Assembly: GCF_900109495.1 (NCBI RefSeq)
Contig: NZ_FOAA01000002.1
Span: 124,001 to 188,000 of the forward strand
Source: Ectothiorhodospira marina
GTDB lineage: Bacteria > Pseudomonadota > Gammaproteobacteria > Ectothiorhodospirales > Ectothiorhodospiraceae
Direction: 5' to 3'
Length of the DNA: 64,000 nucleotides
The notes under the pieces are model-generated. The model was not told the DNA's origin and searched no databases. It saw only the letters and a program-made list of their open reading frames with translations. The position numbers were made by a program, and so were the translations under genes. Within the stretch, counting starts at the first letter, position 1. Each line of letters begins with the position of its first letter. Positions 1 through 11,841 of this stretch are shown in pieces.

Positions 1-633
1 GCCGCCCGCGTGGACGCCCTGGGGAGCAAGCTGGTGAGCATGGCCGGCCTGGAGGATGGCGAATTCGACTTTGCCGGCTTGCCCGGTATTGGCGGTCCCG
101 AGGATGTCCTGCAGGACACCCGGCGGTCGGATCTGATGCGGGAACTGGACGCCCTGGCCCAGGTTCTGGACGATCGGGAGTCCCAGTTGCGGCTGCTGGA
201 TCGGTTGATCCTCTCCGGGCAGTTGCAGGAGGAGGTCACCCCCGCGGGTCGCCCGGTGAAGACGGGCTGGATGTCCTCCGGCTATGGCACCCGCACCGAC
301 CCCTTCACCGGCCGCCAGGCCTTTCATCGGGGGGTGGACTTTGCCGCCCGGCCTGGCACCGAAATCATTGCGGTGGCCGGCGGTATCGTGGTGTTTGCCG
401 ACGATAACGATGCCTTTGGCAAACTGGTGGAGATCGATCACGGTAACGGCTATGTCACGCGCTATGCCCACAATCGGGATATGCGGGTCTCGGTGGGCGA
501 TGCGGTGCGCAAGGGCGACGTGATCGCAACCATGGGCGCCACCGGCCGGGCCACCGGCACCCATGTGCATTTCGAAGTGCTCAAGGATGGTCGTCATACC
601 AATCCTCATCGCTTCATCCAGTCCTCCGGCTAG
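1..633 (+). CDS. M23 family metallopeptidase (LytM/DacS-like), 5' end outside window
   Basis: C-terminal part of a murein endopeptidase; the reading frame is open from base 1, so the start and any N-terminal membrane or coiled-coil part lie upstream. The visible part holds a helical stretch (to about residue 75) and then the lysostaphin/LytM fold. HRGVDFAA supplies the first zinc ligands (H, D) and GTHVHFEV the HxH ligand and catalytic pair. Such enzymes cleave peptide crosslinks in periplasmic peptidoglycan. A secreted M23 peptidase just upstream of secA is a common gammaproteobacterial arrangement. All residues of the HxxxD/HxH set are present, so it should be active rather than an EnvC-type regulator. 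Confidence 0.9.
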   Translation, partial: AARVDALGSKLVSMAGLEDGEFDFAGLPGIGGPEDVLQDTRRSDLMRELDALAQVLDDRESQLRLLDRLILSGQLQEEVTPAGRPVKTGWMSSGYGTRTDPFTGRQAFHRGVDFAARPGTEIIAVAGGIVVFADDNDAFGKLVEIDHGNGYVTRYAHNRDMRVSVGDAVRKGDVIATMGATGRATGTHVHFEVLKDGRHTNPHRFIQSSG

Positions 634-739
634 ACAGCCCGGGTGGGCTCATCGGGCGCGGTCCCCGGCCTCCTGCGCCCCGGTGGACGATCAGTTATCA
701 TGGCCGAACAAAAACCCAGTCACGCAGCGCGAAACCTTC

Positions 740-3601
<2,862 letters not shown>

Positions 3602-3604
3602 GCC

Positions 3605-4819
3605 ATGGCCGTTCATCTCTTTGAACCCGAGTGCCTGCTGCCCATCGCTGGAGTGCGCCTGTGCGCCGTGGCAGCAGGTATCCGCTACAAGGGCCGCGAT
3701 GACCTGGTCTTGATGGAGTTGGCGCCCGGTAGTCGCTGTGCTGCTGTCTTCACGCGTAACGCCTTCTGTGCTGCGCCGGTGCATGTGGCGCGGGACCACC
3801 TGGCCCAGGAGGCGCCGCGCTATCTGCTGATCAATGCCGGCAATGCCAACGCAGGAACCGGCGCGCCAGGCATGCAGGCGGCGCAGGCCTGCTGCGCCGC
3901 AGTGGCCGAGGCGGGTGATACCCAACCGGAGCGTGTGCTGCCCTTCTCCACTGGCGTCATCGGGGAACCCCTGCCCGTGGAGCGTATCGTCGATGTCCTG
4001 CCAGCGGCGATGGAGGGACTGAACGCAGAAGGGTGGAAGGCCGCCATGCGCGCTATCATGACCACTGACACGGTGGGCAAGGGGATCAGTGAGCGGGTGG
4101 AACTCTCCGGCGGTACGGTCACCCTCACCGGGATTGCCAAGGGCTCCGGCATGGTCCATCCGGACATGGCCACGATGCTGGCCTATGTGGCCACTGATGC
4201 GCGGGTGGAATCCGATCAGCTGCAGGCCATGCTGGAGCGATGTGCCGATCAGAGTTTCAATGCCATCACCGTGGACGGCGATACCTCCACCAACGATGCC
4301 TGCGTCCTGGCTGCCACCGGGGCCTCCGGTGTGGCAGTGGAGAGCGCCGAGGATCGCGGCCTTTTCGAGGCAGCCCTGCTGCGCATCTGCCGCAGCCTGG
4401 CTCAGGCCATCGTCAGGGACGGGGAGGGGGCCACCAAGTTCGTCACCGTGCGGGTAACCCATGCCCGGGATGCCCGGGAGGCGCGCACTGTTGGCATGAC
4501 CGTGGCTCAATCGCCATTGGTGAAGACGGCCCTGTTTGCCTCTGATCCCAACTGGGGCCGTATCCTGGCCGCCGTGGGGCGCGCCGGCCTGCCGGCGCTG
4601 GATGTGGATGCAGTGACCATCCATCTGGGTGACGTGCGAATCGTTGCCGACGGTGGGCGGGCGCCGGAGTACACTGAGCAGGCCGGTCAACGGGTCATGG
4701 ATCAGGCGGACATCATGATCACCATCGACCTGGGGGGGCGAGGGCATGGACAGGCCGAGGTATACACCTGTGACTTCTCTTACGACTACGTGCGCATTAA
4801 CGCCGAATACCGTTCCTGA
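3605..4819 (+). CDS. argJ: Bifunctional glutamate N-acetyltransferase / ornithine acetyltransferase ArgJ
   Basis: Transfers acetyl from N-acetylornithine to glutamate (cyclic arginine pathway) and may also use acetyl-CoA. 404 residues, family length. The precursor is cut by autoproteolysis before the nucleophilic Thr of an ATML motif; KGSGMVHPDMATMLAYVA is present, so the alpha and beta chains should form. The C-terminal substrate-binding segment SDPNWGRILAAVGRAG is also present. ATG 3605 lies only three bases after the secA stop, so translation is probably coupled. Whether it is mono- or bifunctional cannot be decided from sequence alone. Confidence 0.96.
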   Translation: MAVHLFEPECLLPIAGVRLCAVAAGIRYKGRDDLVLMELAPGSRCAAVFTRNAFCAAPVHVARDHLAQEAPRYLLINAGNANAGTGAPGMQAAQACCAAVAEAGDTQPERVLPFSTGVIGEPLPVERIVDVLPAAMEGLNAEGWKAAMRAIMTTDTVGKGISERVELSGGTVTLTGIAKGSGMVHPDMATMLAYVATDARVESDQLQAMLERCADQSFNAITVDGDTSTNDACVLAATGASGVAVESAEDRGLFEAALLRICRSLAQAIVRDGEGATKFVTVRVTHARDAREARTVGMTVAQSPLVKTALFASDPNWGRILAAVGRAGLPALDVDAVTIHLGDVRIVADGGRAPEYTEQAGQRVMDQADIMITIDLGGRGHGQAEVYTCDFSYDYVRINAEYRS

Positions 4820-4836
4820 ACCTCGGGAGAGGGCGC

Positions 4837-5814
4837 ATGGCCACCTGTGACGACCGCTCGCCCCTGCCCGTGGTGGTGGCCGTGATCATGGATGACCAGG
4901 GGCGGTGTCTGATCACCCGTCGCCCTCAGGATGTCCACCAGGGGGGGCGCTGGGAGTTTCCAGGAGGGAAGCGAGAGCCTGGGGAGTCCCGCGACCAGGC
5001 CCTGACCCGCGAGCTTGCCGAGGAACTGGGCATCACCCCCCTGAGTCATGAACCCCTGATCTGCCTGACCCATGATTACCCGGACCTGCAGGTCCACCTG
5101 GATGTGGTCCGGGTGACTGACTTTCAGGGCACCCCCCAGGGCCTGGAAGGTCAACCCCTGAAATGGGTGCCTGTTCAGGCCCTGGATGCCCGCAATTTCC
5201 CAAAGGCCAATCGCCCCATTATCCGGGCCCTGTCCCTGCCGGACCGCTATCTCATCACCCCGGATCACTGGGATCCGGAGCAGTTGCGGGTGCATCTGGA
5301 GTGCAGTCTTGGGGACCCCGCCGTGAGCCTGGTGCAACTGCGTGCCCCGCAACTGGACGCTGGGGCCTATGCCGCTCTGGCCGAGGATGCTCTGGCCCTG
5401 TGTCGGCGCCAAGGGGTTCGGCTCATGCTCAATGCCGATCCCGCGCTGGCCCGGGACCTGGGAGCGGATGGCGTTCATCTGAATCATCAGCGGCTTTGCG
5501 ATTGGCGCGGGCGACCGTCCGGGCTGGCCTCCGATTTTCTGGTGGCAGCCTCGGTGCATGATGAGGTCTCCATGACGCAGGCCCGACAGGCGGGTTGCGA
5601 TTTCGTCGTGGTTTCCCCCGTGGCGCCTACCAGGACGCATCCCGGGGCCGCACCGCTGGGCTGGACCCGCTTCGCGTCATTGGCTGACCAGGCCGCCTGT
5701 CCGGTTTATGCCCTGGGCGGGATGACCCCCGAGGACATCCCTCGTGCCCGGGCCCATGGGGGGCAGGGTGTGGCCGGTATCCGTGGGGTCTGGCCCGCTT
5801 GTTCATCCGACTAG
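4837..5814 (+). CDS. Nudix hydrolase (MutT-like) fused to a thiamine-phosphate-synthase-like domain
   Basis: Two-domain protein of 325 residues. Residues 1-130 form a MutT-type nudix hydrolase with box GGKREPGESRDQALTRELAE followed by ELG, expected to sanitise oxidised dGTP. Residues about 150-325 resemble ThiE (TIM barrel; VQLRAP, GADGVHLNHQRL, VVVSPVAPTRTHPGAAPLGW, YALGGM). The two-domain form is known in gammaproteobacteria, usually beside argJ/secA as here. The barrel lacks an obvious complete ThiE pyrophosphate-binding set, so it may not be the cell's thiamine-phosphate synthase. SD GAGAGGG precedes ATG 4837. Follows argJ by 17 bases. Confidence 0.93.
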   Translation: MATCDDRSPLPVVVAVIMDDQGRCLITRRPQDVHQGGRWEFPGGKREPGESRDQALTRELAEELGITPLSHEPLICLTHDYPDLQVHLDVVRVTDFQGTPQGLEGQPLKWVPVQALDARNFPKANRPIIRALSLPDRYLITPDHWDPEQLRVHLECSLGDPAVSLVQLRAPQLDAGAYAALAEDALALCRRQGVRLMLNADPALARDLGADGVHLNHQRLCDWRGRPSGLASDFLVAASVHDEVSMTQARQAGCDFVVVSPVAPTRTHPGAAPLGWTRFASLADQAACPVYALGGMTPEDIPRARAHGGQGVAGIRGVWPACSSD

Positions 5815-5826
5815 GAGTGTCTCTTC

Positions 5827-6324
5827 ATGAACCTTCGAAATCCTCCTCCGTGGCAGGTCCTGCCGGTGATCCTGCTGGTTCTGGGGCTGAGCATCTGGGC
5901 TGGTGAATCCTGGTTGCGCCCCATGCTGGATCCTGGGGCCGGTGACCGGGTGGTGCTGGCAGTGGCTGAAGACTGCGAATTGAATCGTGCAGGCTGCACC
6001 GTGGCGCTGGATGGAATGCGCCTGATGCTTCGCGGTCCGGACACCATCCCGCCCCTGGAGGACTTTGATCTGATTCTGGAAGCCCAAGGGCCGGTGGAGC
6101 CCCTGGAAGTGTCCTATGTCATGCCGGGCATGGACATGGGCGTGAACCGATTCGCGTTCGGGGCGGGCGATGAAGGCATATGGCGTGCCCCATCGGCCCT
6201 GCCCGTATGCATGTCAGGGCGCCTGGACTGGCTGGCCCAGGTGCGGTTTGCCTACGAGGGGCGGGAGTATGAGGTGCGGATTCCGGTGCTGCTCAGTCGC
6301 CCGGCACGTGGCACGCAGGACTGA
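5827..6324 (+). CDS. Hypothetical membrane-anchored protein with an MPGMDMG motif
   Basis: 165 residues; function not recognised. An N-terminal hydrophobic segment (about residues 9-28, LPVILLVLGLSIWAG) predicts one membrane anchor or uncleaved signal. The rest looks like a small beta-rich extracytoplasmic domain with two cysteines (EDCELNRAGC) and a methionine-rich turn VSYVMPGMDMGVNRF, followed by a later cysteine in LPVCMSGRLDW. Methionine/cysteine clusters of this type occur in some periplasmic metal-handling proteins, but that is only a hint. Strong SD (AGGAG) 10 bases before ATG; it starts 12 bases after the nudix-ThiE gene, so it is the last gene of the secA operon, converging on zapD. 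Confidence 0.8.
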   Translation: MNLRNPPPWQVLPVILLVLGLSIWAGESWLRPMLDPGAGDRVVLAVAEDCELNRAGCTVALDGMRLMLRGPDTIPPLEDFDLILEAQGPVEPLEVSYVMPGMDMGVNRFAFGAGDEGIWRAPSALPVCMSGRLDWLAQVRFAYEGREYEVRIPVLLSRPARGTQD

Positions 6325-6351
6325 AGCCGCGCTGTCCCCTGCGCGCCGTTG

Positions 6352-7194
6352 CTACAGGGCGCAGCACGTCAGCGAGAACGAGATATCCCCCTGGCACTGC
6401 GGGGCCCTTTCGCGCATGTCGCCTGGCTGCAGGAAACGCACATTGAAGCGTTGTCGCCCGGCGCTGATCTCGGGGTAGAAGGGGGCGTTCTGGGGCAGCG
6501 CGATGCGGATGATCTGCCAGGGCTGACTGGTGTCCAGGGTCTGTTCGTAGAAGCCCTTGCTGGCGGTGAGATTCTGCGGGGCCCCGGCGTTGCGAATGAG
6601 TTCCAGGATGAGACCCACTGCCTCGTGGATGTCATCGAAGGGGCGAGCCCATTCCTCCAGTAGCTTGCGGCGTTCGGAGACCGGTCGCATCAGCCAGAAA
6701 TGGTAGGCGGGCAGGTCAAAGTCACAGGTGCCTCCGGGAATGGCCACCCGCTGGCGCACACTGTTGAAAAAGTCGTTGCCCTTGACCTGCTGGTCCAACT
6801 GGCCGTTGATGGTGTGAATGTTTTCGATCAGTTTGCGTTGTTGATCAATCACCGCCTGCAGGCGCCGCTGATCCACACCAGGATCTTCCTTGAGCCGGCT
6901 CAGATTGGTGGTCTGACGCTCCAGTTCCTTCATGAGTTCGCGTTTAAGATCCACCCGGTTGGTCAGGTTGAGTAACTCGATCAGGGTGAGCAGGGCGTTG
7001 TGGGTATCAGGGCCGCCATCGTGCTGCAGGCTATGCCAGAATCGGTGCATCAATACCTCCAAGCGCATGAACAGGCGCATGCGCTCGTGGAGAGGCTGTT
7101 CGTAGATGATGGATCCCTTCACGGGTGCGACCGAAGGCGGGTTGTGGACCACATACTCGTTATTTTCCGCTTTGCGGCCGAAATTCACAAACAT
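6352..7194 (-). CDS. zapD: Cell division protein ZapD
   Basis: Cytoplasmic FtsZ-crosslinking protein (YacF/DUF1342) that stabilises the Z ring. 280 residues, mostly helical. The family-typical IIYEQPLHERMRLFMRLE region lies near residues 29-46, and the conserved central FFNSVRQRVAIPGGTCDFDL and LPAYHFWL segments are present. The start at 7194 has a good SD (AGAGGTG) six bases upstream and adds about 28 residues before the usual ZapD start. It follows coaE by 56 bases on the same strand, completing the pilB-pilC-pilD-coaE-zapD order common in gammaproteobacteria. Confidence 0.95.
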   Translation of the reverse strand: MFVNFGRKAENNEYVVHNPPSVAPVKGSIIYEQPLHERMRLFMRLEVLMHRFWHSLQHDGGPDTHNALLTLIELLNLTNRVDLKRELMKELERQTTNLSRLKEDPGVDQRRLQAVIDQQRKLIENIHTINGQLDQQVKGNDFFNSVRQRVAIPGGTCDFDLPAYHFWLMRPVSERRKLLEEWARPFDDIHEAVGLILELIRNAGAPQNLTASKGFYEQTLDTSQPWQIIRIALPQNAPFYPEISAGRQRFNVRFLQPGDMRERAPQCQGDISFSLTCCAL

Positions 7195-7250
7195 GTTATC
7201 ACCTCTGAAGTAGGGGGCCGGCCCCGGGGCCGTGGCGGGTCCGCGCTGTT

Positions 7251-7850
7251 TCAGCGGCCGGCAGACAGGTCCAGATACCGCCGGTGCAGCGCCTCAACCT
7301 GGCTTTCAAGGACATCGGGTGCGCTGCTGTTGTCGATGATGTCGTCGGCGGCGGCCAGGCGCTGGGCGCGGGTTGCCTGCGCATCAAGGATCGCCTGAAT
7401 CTGCTGCGGGGAGACCCTGTCACGCGCACTGGCCCGGGAGCGCTGCAGATCCTCGGGGCAGTCCACCACGAGCACCCGGTCCACCCGTCCCTGCACGCCC
7501 GATTCCACCAGCAAGGGGATCACCAACATGCAGTAAGGGGCGTGAGTTTCTGATTGTTGGCGGTCCATCTCGGCCCAGATCATAGGGTGTAACAGGGATT
7601 CCAATCTGTGACGCGCTTGGCTGTTCTGGAAGACCAATTCCCGCAGGGCAGCCCGGTCCAGGTGGCCGTGGGCATCCAGAATGGTGTCGCCGAAGGCCTC
7701 GCCAAGGCACTTCAGCCCCTTGCTGCCCGGTTCCACCACCTGCCGGGCCACCACGTCCGAGTCAATCAGCCCGGCGCCACGCGCCTGGAACAGGCGTCCG
7801 ACCGTGGACTTGCCGCTGCCGATGCCTCCGGTCAGACCGACGGTCAGCAT
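7251..7850 (-). CDS. coaE: Dephospho-CoA kinase CoaE
   Basis: Last step of coenzyme A synthesis: ATP-dependent phosphorylation of dephospho-CoA. 199 residues with N-terminal P-loop LTVGLTGGIGSGKSTVG, the substrate lid DSDVVARQVV and VVDCPEDLQRSR. The start at 7850 is chosen because the protein begins directly at the P-loop strand, as in the family; the frame is open farther upstream but that part would overlap pilD's 3' end and is not conserved. Lies 37 bases after pilD. coaD, for the preceding step, is also in this window at 30.7 kb. Confidence 0.96.
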   Translation of the reverse strand: MLTVGLTGGIGSGKSTVGRLFQARGAGLIDSDVVARQVVEPGSKGLKCLGEAFGDTILDAHGHLDRAALRELVFQNSQARHRLESLLHPMIWAEMDRQQSETHAPYCMLVIPLLVESGVQGRVDRVLVVDCPEDLQRSRASARDRVSPQQIQAILDAQATRAQRLAAADDIIDNSSAPDVLESQVEALHRRYLDLSAGR

Positions 7851-7887
7851 GGGGGACGGTGTTCCATGGACGAGAGGCGGGTCCGCA

Positions 7888-8763
7888 TCAGACCACGGCC
7901 TGCAGATACACCCTGATGATGGCATCTCCCCATAGCAGGGCGATGAAACCGGCGGCGGCCAGGTAGGGGCCGAAGGGGATGGGGATATCACGGTCCCGTC
8001 CCCGGGTCACGATCAGGGCGATGCCCACCACTGCGCCGACCAGGGAGGACAGCAGGATGACCAGCGGCAGCACCTGCCAGCCCAGCCAGGCCCCGATCAG
8101 GGCGAAGAGCTTGAAGTCCCCATAGCCCATGCCCTCCTTGCCCGTGAGCAGCCGGAAGGCATGGTACACCAGCCACAGGCTGAGATAGCCGGCAATGGCG
8201 CCGATGACGCTGCTGGTGGCATCAGTGAACAGGCCGGGCAGATTGACGATCAGACCCAGCCATAGCATGGGCAGGGTGATCATGTCCGGCAGCAGGGTGG
8301 TGCGCAGGTCGATCACCGCCAGGGCAATGAGAGACCAGGTGAACAGCAGGGCGGCGCCAGCGGCCCAGGTGAACCCGAAGTGCCAGACCACCAGCATGGA
8401 CAGCAACGCCGTGGCCGCCTCCACCAGCGGGTACTGGGGTGAGATGCGGGCGCCACAGGACGAGCAACGTCCCCGCAGGAGCAGGTAGCTCAGCACCGGA
8501 ACGTTTTCCACGGCCTTGATGTGGTGTCCACAATGGGGGCAGCCGGAGCGAGGGACGACCAGATTGTAAGGGCCGGCCACCTCGCCACCGTCTCCGCCTT
8601 GCCCCTGGGCCTGCAGCCAGGCCCGGGCCTCACTCTGCCACTGACGTTCCATCATGATGGGCAACCGATGGATCACCACGTTGAGGAAGCTGCCGATGAG
8701 CAGGCTGAACAGCCCGGTCACGGTGAGCAGCAGCCAGGGGGTGTTCGCCATGAGTTCAATCAC
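7888..8763 (-). CDS. pilD: Type IV prepilin peptidase / N-methyltransferase PilD
   Basis: Inner-membrane aspartic protease that cuts type IV prepilin leaders and N-methylates the new N-terminus. 291 residues, about eight membrane segments. The cytoplasmic loop carries the two CxxC pairs (CPHCGHHIKAVENVPVLS and GRCSSCGARIS). Catalytic aspartates are in VIDLRTTLLPD and GYGDFKLFALIGAW. Its start overlaps the pilC stop by four bases (ATGA), so translation is coupled. It probably also processes any type II secretion pseudopilins in the cell. Confidence 0.96.
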   Translation of the reverse strand: MIELMANTPWLLLTVTGLFSLLIGSFLNVVIHRLPIMMERQWQSEARAWLQAQGQGGDGGEVAGPYNLVVPRSGCPHCGHHIKAVENVPVLSYLLLRGRCSSCGARISPQYPLVEAATALLSMLVVWHFGFTWAAGAALLFTWSLIALAVIDLRTTLLPDMITLPMLWLGLIVNLPGLFTDATSSVIGAIAGYLSLWLVYHAFRLLTGKEGMGYGDFKLFALIGAWLGWQVLPLVILLSSLVGAVVGIALIVTRGRDRDIPIPFGPYLAAAGFIALLWGDAIIRVYLQAVV

Positions 8764-9968
8764 ACCACGGCCCCCAACTGGAAGATGGGCAGATACATGG
8801 CGATCACGAGACCGCCCACCACGACACCCAGGAAGGCCATGATCATGGGCTCCATGAGGCTGGAAAGGCCGTCGACCATGTTGTCCACTTCCTCCTCGTA
8901 GAAGTCGGCCACCTTGCCGAGCATCTCATCCAGGGAGCCTGATTCCTCGCCGATGGCCACCATCTGCACCACCATGTTGGGGAAGACCCCGGTGTTGCGC
9001 ATGGCCTGTTGCAGTTGGGTACCCCCGGCCGTTTCGTCGCGCATGCGCATCGTGGCCTCGTAATAGAGGGCATTGCCCGTGGCCCCCGCCACCGATTGCA
9101 TGGCCTCCACCAGCGGCACGCCGGCAGAGAACATGGTGGACAGGGTGCGGGCAAAGCGGGCAATGGAGGCCTTGCGCAGCAGTTCCCCAACCACTGGAAT
9201 CTTCAGGGACCACAGGTCCAGTTGGCGCCTGAAGCCGGGAGATCGTCGCTTACCCTGGACGAAGGCGAATACCGCCAGGGCAATCCCTCCGAAAATTCCC
9301 CACCAGTAATTCTGGAAGAAATCGGAAATGCCGATCACGAACTGGGTGAACACGGGGAGGTCGGCGCCGAAACCCTGGAAGAGATCCTGGAACTGAGGTA
9401 CCACGAAGATCAGCAGAATGGCCGTGACGATGAAAGCCACCACGATGACCGCTGCCGGGTAGAACATGGCCTTCTTGATCTTGGCCTTGAGCGACTCGGT
9501 CTTCTCCTTGTAGGTGGCGATGCGATCCAGCAGCGTCTCCAGGGCGCCCGATTGTTCACCGGCCCCCACCAGGTTGACCACCAGGTTGTCGAACTGGAGC
9601 GGATGCTTGGCCAGGGCGCTGGCGAAGGTGGAGCCCCCCTCCACGTCTGCCTTGATGCGCAGGATGAGTTCCTGCATGGAGGGGTTTTCGTGGCCCCGGC
9701 CCACGATCTCGAAGGCCTGCACCAGCGGCACGCCGGCGCTCATCATGGTGGACATCTGTCGCAGAAACACGGCAATGTCCTTGGGCGTGATTTTCTTCTT
9801 GCCCCCGAACAGGGGCTTGGGCTTCTTGCGGACCTTGAGGGGATTGATGCCCTGGCGGCGCAGATCTGCCTTGGCCAGGTTCTCATTGGCGGCCGTGGTC
9901 TCTCCCTTGACCCGGGCTCCCTTCTTGTCCACGCCTTCCCAGACAAACACGGTCATTGTCTCGGCCAT
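8760..9968 (-). CDS. pilC: Type IV pilus inner-membrane platform protein PilC
   Basis: Polytopic platform protein that couples the PilB/PilT ATPases to pilin assembly. 402 residues with two GspF domains (about 70-195 and 275-395). Repeat signatures are FLRQMSTMMSAGVPLVQAFE and FARTLSTMFSAGVPLVEAMQ, each followed by hydrophobic segments. N-terminal region VFVWEGVDKKGARVKGE is typical. It starts three bases after pilB and overlaps pilD by four. Confidence 0.96.
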   Translation of the reverse strand: MAETMTVFVWEGVDKKGARVKGETTAANENLAKADLRRQGINPLKVRKKPKPLFGGKKKITPKDIAVFLRQMSTMMSAGVPLVQAFEIVGRGHENPSMQELILRIKADVEGGSTFASALAKHPLQFDNLVVNLVGAGEQSGALETLLDRIATYKEKTESLKAKIKKAMFYPAAVIVVAFIVTAILLIFVVPQFQDLFQGFGADLPVFTQFVIGISDFFQNYWWGIFGGIALAVFAFVQGKRRSPGFRRQLDLWSLKIPVVGELLRKASIARFARTLSTMFSAGVPLVEAMQSVAGATGNALYYEATMRMRDETAGGTQLQQAMRNTGVFPNMVVQMVAIGEESGSLDEMLGKVADFYEEEVDNMVDGLSSLMEPMIMAFLGVVVGGLVIAMYLPIFQLGAVV

Positions 9969-9971
9969 GGC

Positions 9972-11687
9972 TTAGTCCTTGGTGATGCGGTTGATTTCTT
10001 CAAGGCTGGTGATGCCGGCCTTGACCTTGAGCAGTCCCGAGCGGCGCAGGTCCGGGACGCCTTCCTTGTCAGCCTGTTCGGCCAGCTGCATGGCATTCCC
10101 CCCTTCCAGGATCAGTCGCTGCATGCCTTCGGAGATGGGCAGCACCTGGTAGATCCCGACGCGACCCTTGTAACCCAGAGTGCAGCGATCGCATCCCACT
10201 GGCTTGAACAGCTTGATGCCCTCCTTGACCTCCTGTTCGGTAAATCCCTCTTCCAGCAGCACATCGTCGGGTACATCGTGGGGCGTTTTGCAATGATTGC
10301 ACAGGCGTCGTCCCAGCCGTTGGGCAATGATCAGCAGGATGGATGAGGCGATGTTGTAGGAGGGGACACCCATATTGGCCAGTCGGGTGAGGGTCTGGGG
10401 AGCATCGTTGGTGTGCAGGGTGGACAGCACCAGATGGCCTGTTTGAGCCGCCTTGATGGCAATCTCGGCGGTTTCCAGGTCGCGTATCTCCCCTACCATG
10501 ATGATGTCCGGATCCTGACGCAGAAAGGCCCGCAGGGCGCTGGCGAAGGTGAGGCCCACCTTGGGGTTGACGTTTACCTGATTGACGCCGGGCATGTTGA
10601 TCTCGGCCGGATCCTCGGCGGTGGAAATGTTGCGGTCCGCCGTGTTGAGGATGCCCAGGCCCGTATACAGGGAGACCGTCTTGCCGGAGCCGGTGGGGCC
10701 GGTGACCAGGATCATGCCATAGGGCTTGCTCAGGGCATTCAGATAGAGTTCCTTCTGATGCGGCTCATAGCCCAGCTCGTCAATACCCAGGAAGGCACTG
10801 GTCGGATCCAGGATACGCAGTACCACCTTCTCGCCATACAGCGTGGGGCAGGTGTTCACGCGAAAGTCGATGGCGCGGTTCTTGGAGAGTTGCATCTTGA
10901 TGCGCCCGTCCTGGGGGATGCGGCGCTCGGAGATGTCCATGCGGGACATGACCTTGATGCGGGCAGTGATGCGGGGTGCCAGGTTGGCGGGCGGATGGGC
11001 CACCTCCGAGAGCACTCCGTCCAGGCGAAAGCGCACCCGAAAATTCTTTTCATAGGGCTCGAAATGGACGTCCGAGGCCTTCTTGTTGATGGCATCCAGC
11101 AATACCTTGTTGACGAAGCGCACCACCGGCGTGTCGTCGATGTCGCTTTCCGAGACATCCTGCCCCCGATCGTCCTCGTCACCCTTGATTTGCAGATCGT
11201 CCAGATCGTCGTCCATGAGGCCTTCCATCATGGCCCCGGAGTCGTTGAGGGCATCCTCGATCAGTTTGACCAGCTTGTCCTGCTCCACCAGCACCGGCTC
11301 GGTGGCAATGCCGGTATTGAACTTGATCTCATCCAGGGCCGTGAGGTTCATGGGGTCGGCCAGGCCGACGAACAGGCGGTTGCCGCGCTTGTACAGGGGC
11401 AGGGCCTGATGCTGGCGGACCAGCTTTTCATCCATGAGGTTCTTGGGCAGATGATCCCGATCCAGGGTGTCCAGGTCGAATAGCGGGGTGCCAAACTCCT
11501 CGCAGGCAGACTGTGCCAGGCCGCGGGCCTGGACCAGGTTCTCGTCCACCAGGTAAGCCACCAGCGGCACACGCTTCTTGCGCGACTGCTCCAGAGCCCG
11601 GTTGGCGTCTGCCTCGTTGAGCTGGCCATCCTGGACAAGCCTGCGGGCAAGGCCGCTCAGGGGGATGGAACTGGCTGGTGTGGACAT
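9972..11687 (-). CDS. pilB: Type IV pilus extension ATPase PilB
   Basis: Cytoplasmic hexameric ATPase driving pilus polymerisation. 571 residues from the chosen start (MSTPASSIPLSGLARRL, ATG at 11687); the frame extends 21 residues upstream without similarity. N-terminal MshEN/GspE-N domain, then the ATPase with Walker A VTGPTGSGKTVSLYTGL, Asp box, Walker B DPDIIMVGEIRDLETAEIA and His box HLVLSTLHTND. A four-cysteine zinc site (CNHCKTPHD with CDRCTLGYKGRVG) marks it as the extension rather than retraction ATPase. No pilA or pilT is in this window. Confidence 0.97.
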   Translation of the reverse strand: MSTPASSIPLSGLARRLVQDGQLNEADANRALEQSRKKRVPLVAYLVDENLVQARGLAQSACEEFGTPLFDLDTLDRDHLPKNLMDEKLVRQHQALPLYKRGNRLFVGLADPMNLTALDEIKFNTGIATEPVLVEQDKLVKLIEDALNDSGAMMEGLMDDDLDDLQIKGDEDDRGQDVSESDIDDTPVVRFVNKVLLDAINKKASDVHFEPYEKNFRVRFRLDGVLSEVAHPPANLAPRITARIKVMSRMDISERRIPQDGRIKMQLSKNRAIDFRVNTCPTLYGEKVVLRILDPTSAFLGIDELGYEPHQKELYLNALSKPYGMILVTGPTGSGKTVSLYTGLGILNTADRNISTAEDPAEINMPGVNQVNVNPKVGLTFASALRAFLRQDPDIIMVGEIRDLETAEIAIKAAQTGHLVLSTLHTNDAPQTLTRLANMGVPSYNIASSILLIIAQRLGRRLCNHCKTPHDVPDDVLLEEGFTEQEVKEGIKLFKPVGCDRCTLGYKGRVGIYQVLPISEGMQRLILEGGNAMQLAEQADKEGVPDLRRSGLLKVKAGITSLEEINRITKD

Positions 11688-11788
11688 GGGCGACCGTTCA
11701 GGCAGAGGGTTGCAAGGGGGTAGTCTCGGGGTAAAGGACGCCAGGCTCAAGCCCCGCGCCGCCTGTGGATCTGTCTTGATCCGTTATG

Positions 11789-11817
11789 AGTATATGGGCA
11801 TTCCCCGTTGACGTCAT
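11789..11817 (-). promoter_or_regulatory. Candidate sigma-70 promoter for pilBCD-coaE-zapD
   Basis: On the minus strand ATGACG and TATACT are separated by 17 bases, matching -35 at four of six positions and -10 at five of six. It sits in the 154-bp gap between pilR and pilB, about 100 bases before the pilB start. Inferred by eye only. Confidence 0.4.
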
Positions 11818-11841
11818 TTCGCGATACCGCTCACCGTGGTG

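Noticed and set aside
634-739. secM-like arrest peptide upstream of secA
   Set aside because: The 106-bp gap has no suitable short ORF with a signal peptide and proline-ending arrest motif.
9009-10346. Long plus-strand ORF opposite pilC/pilB
   Set aside because: Antisense shadow; no ribosome-binding site and no domain, while pilC and pilB are complete.
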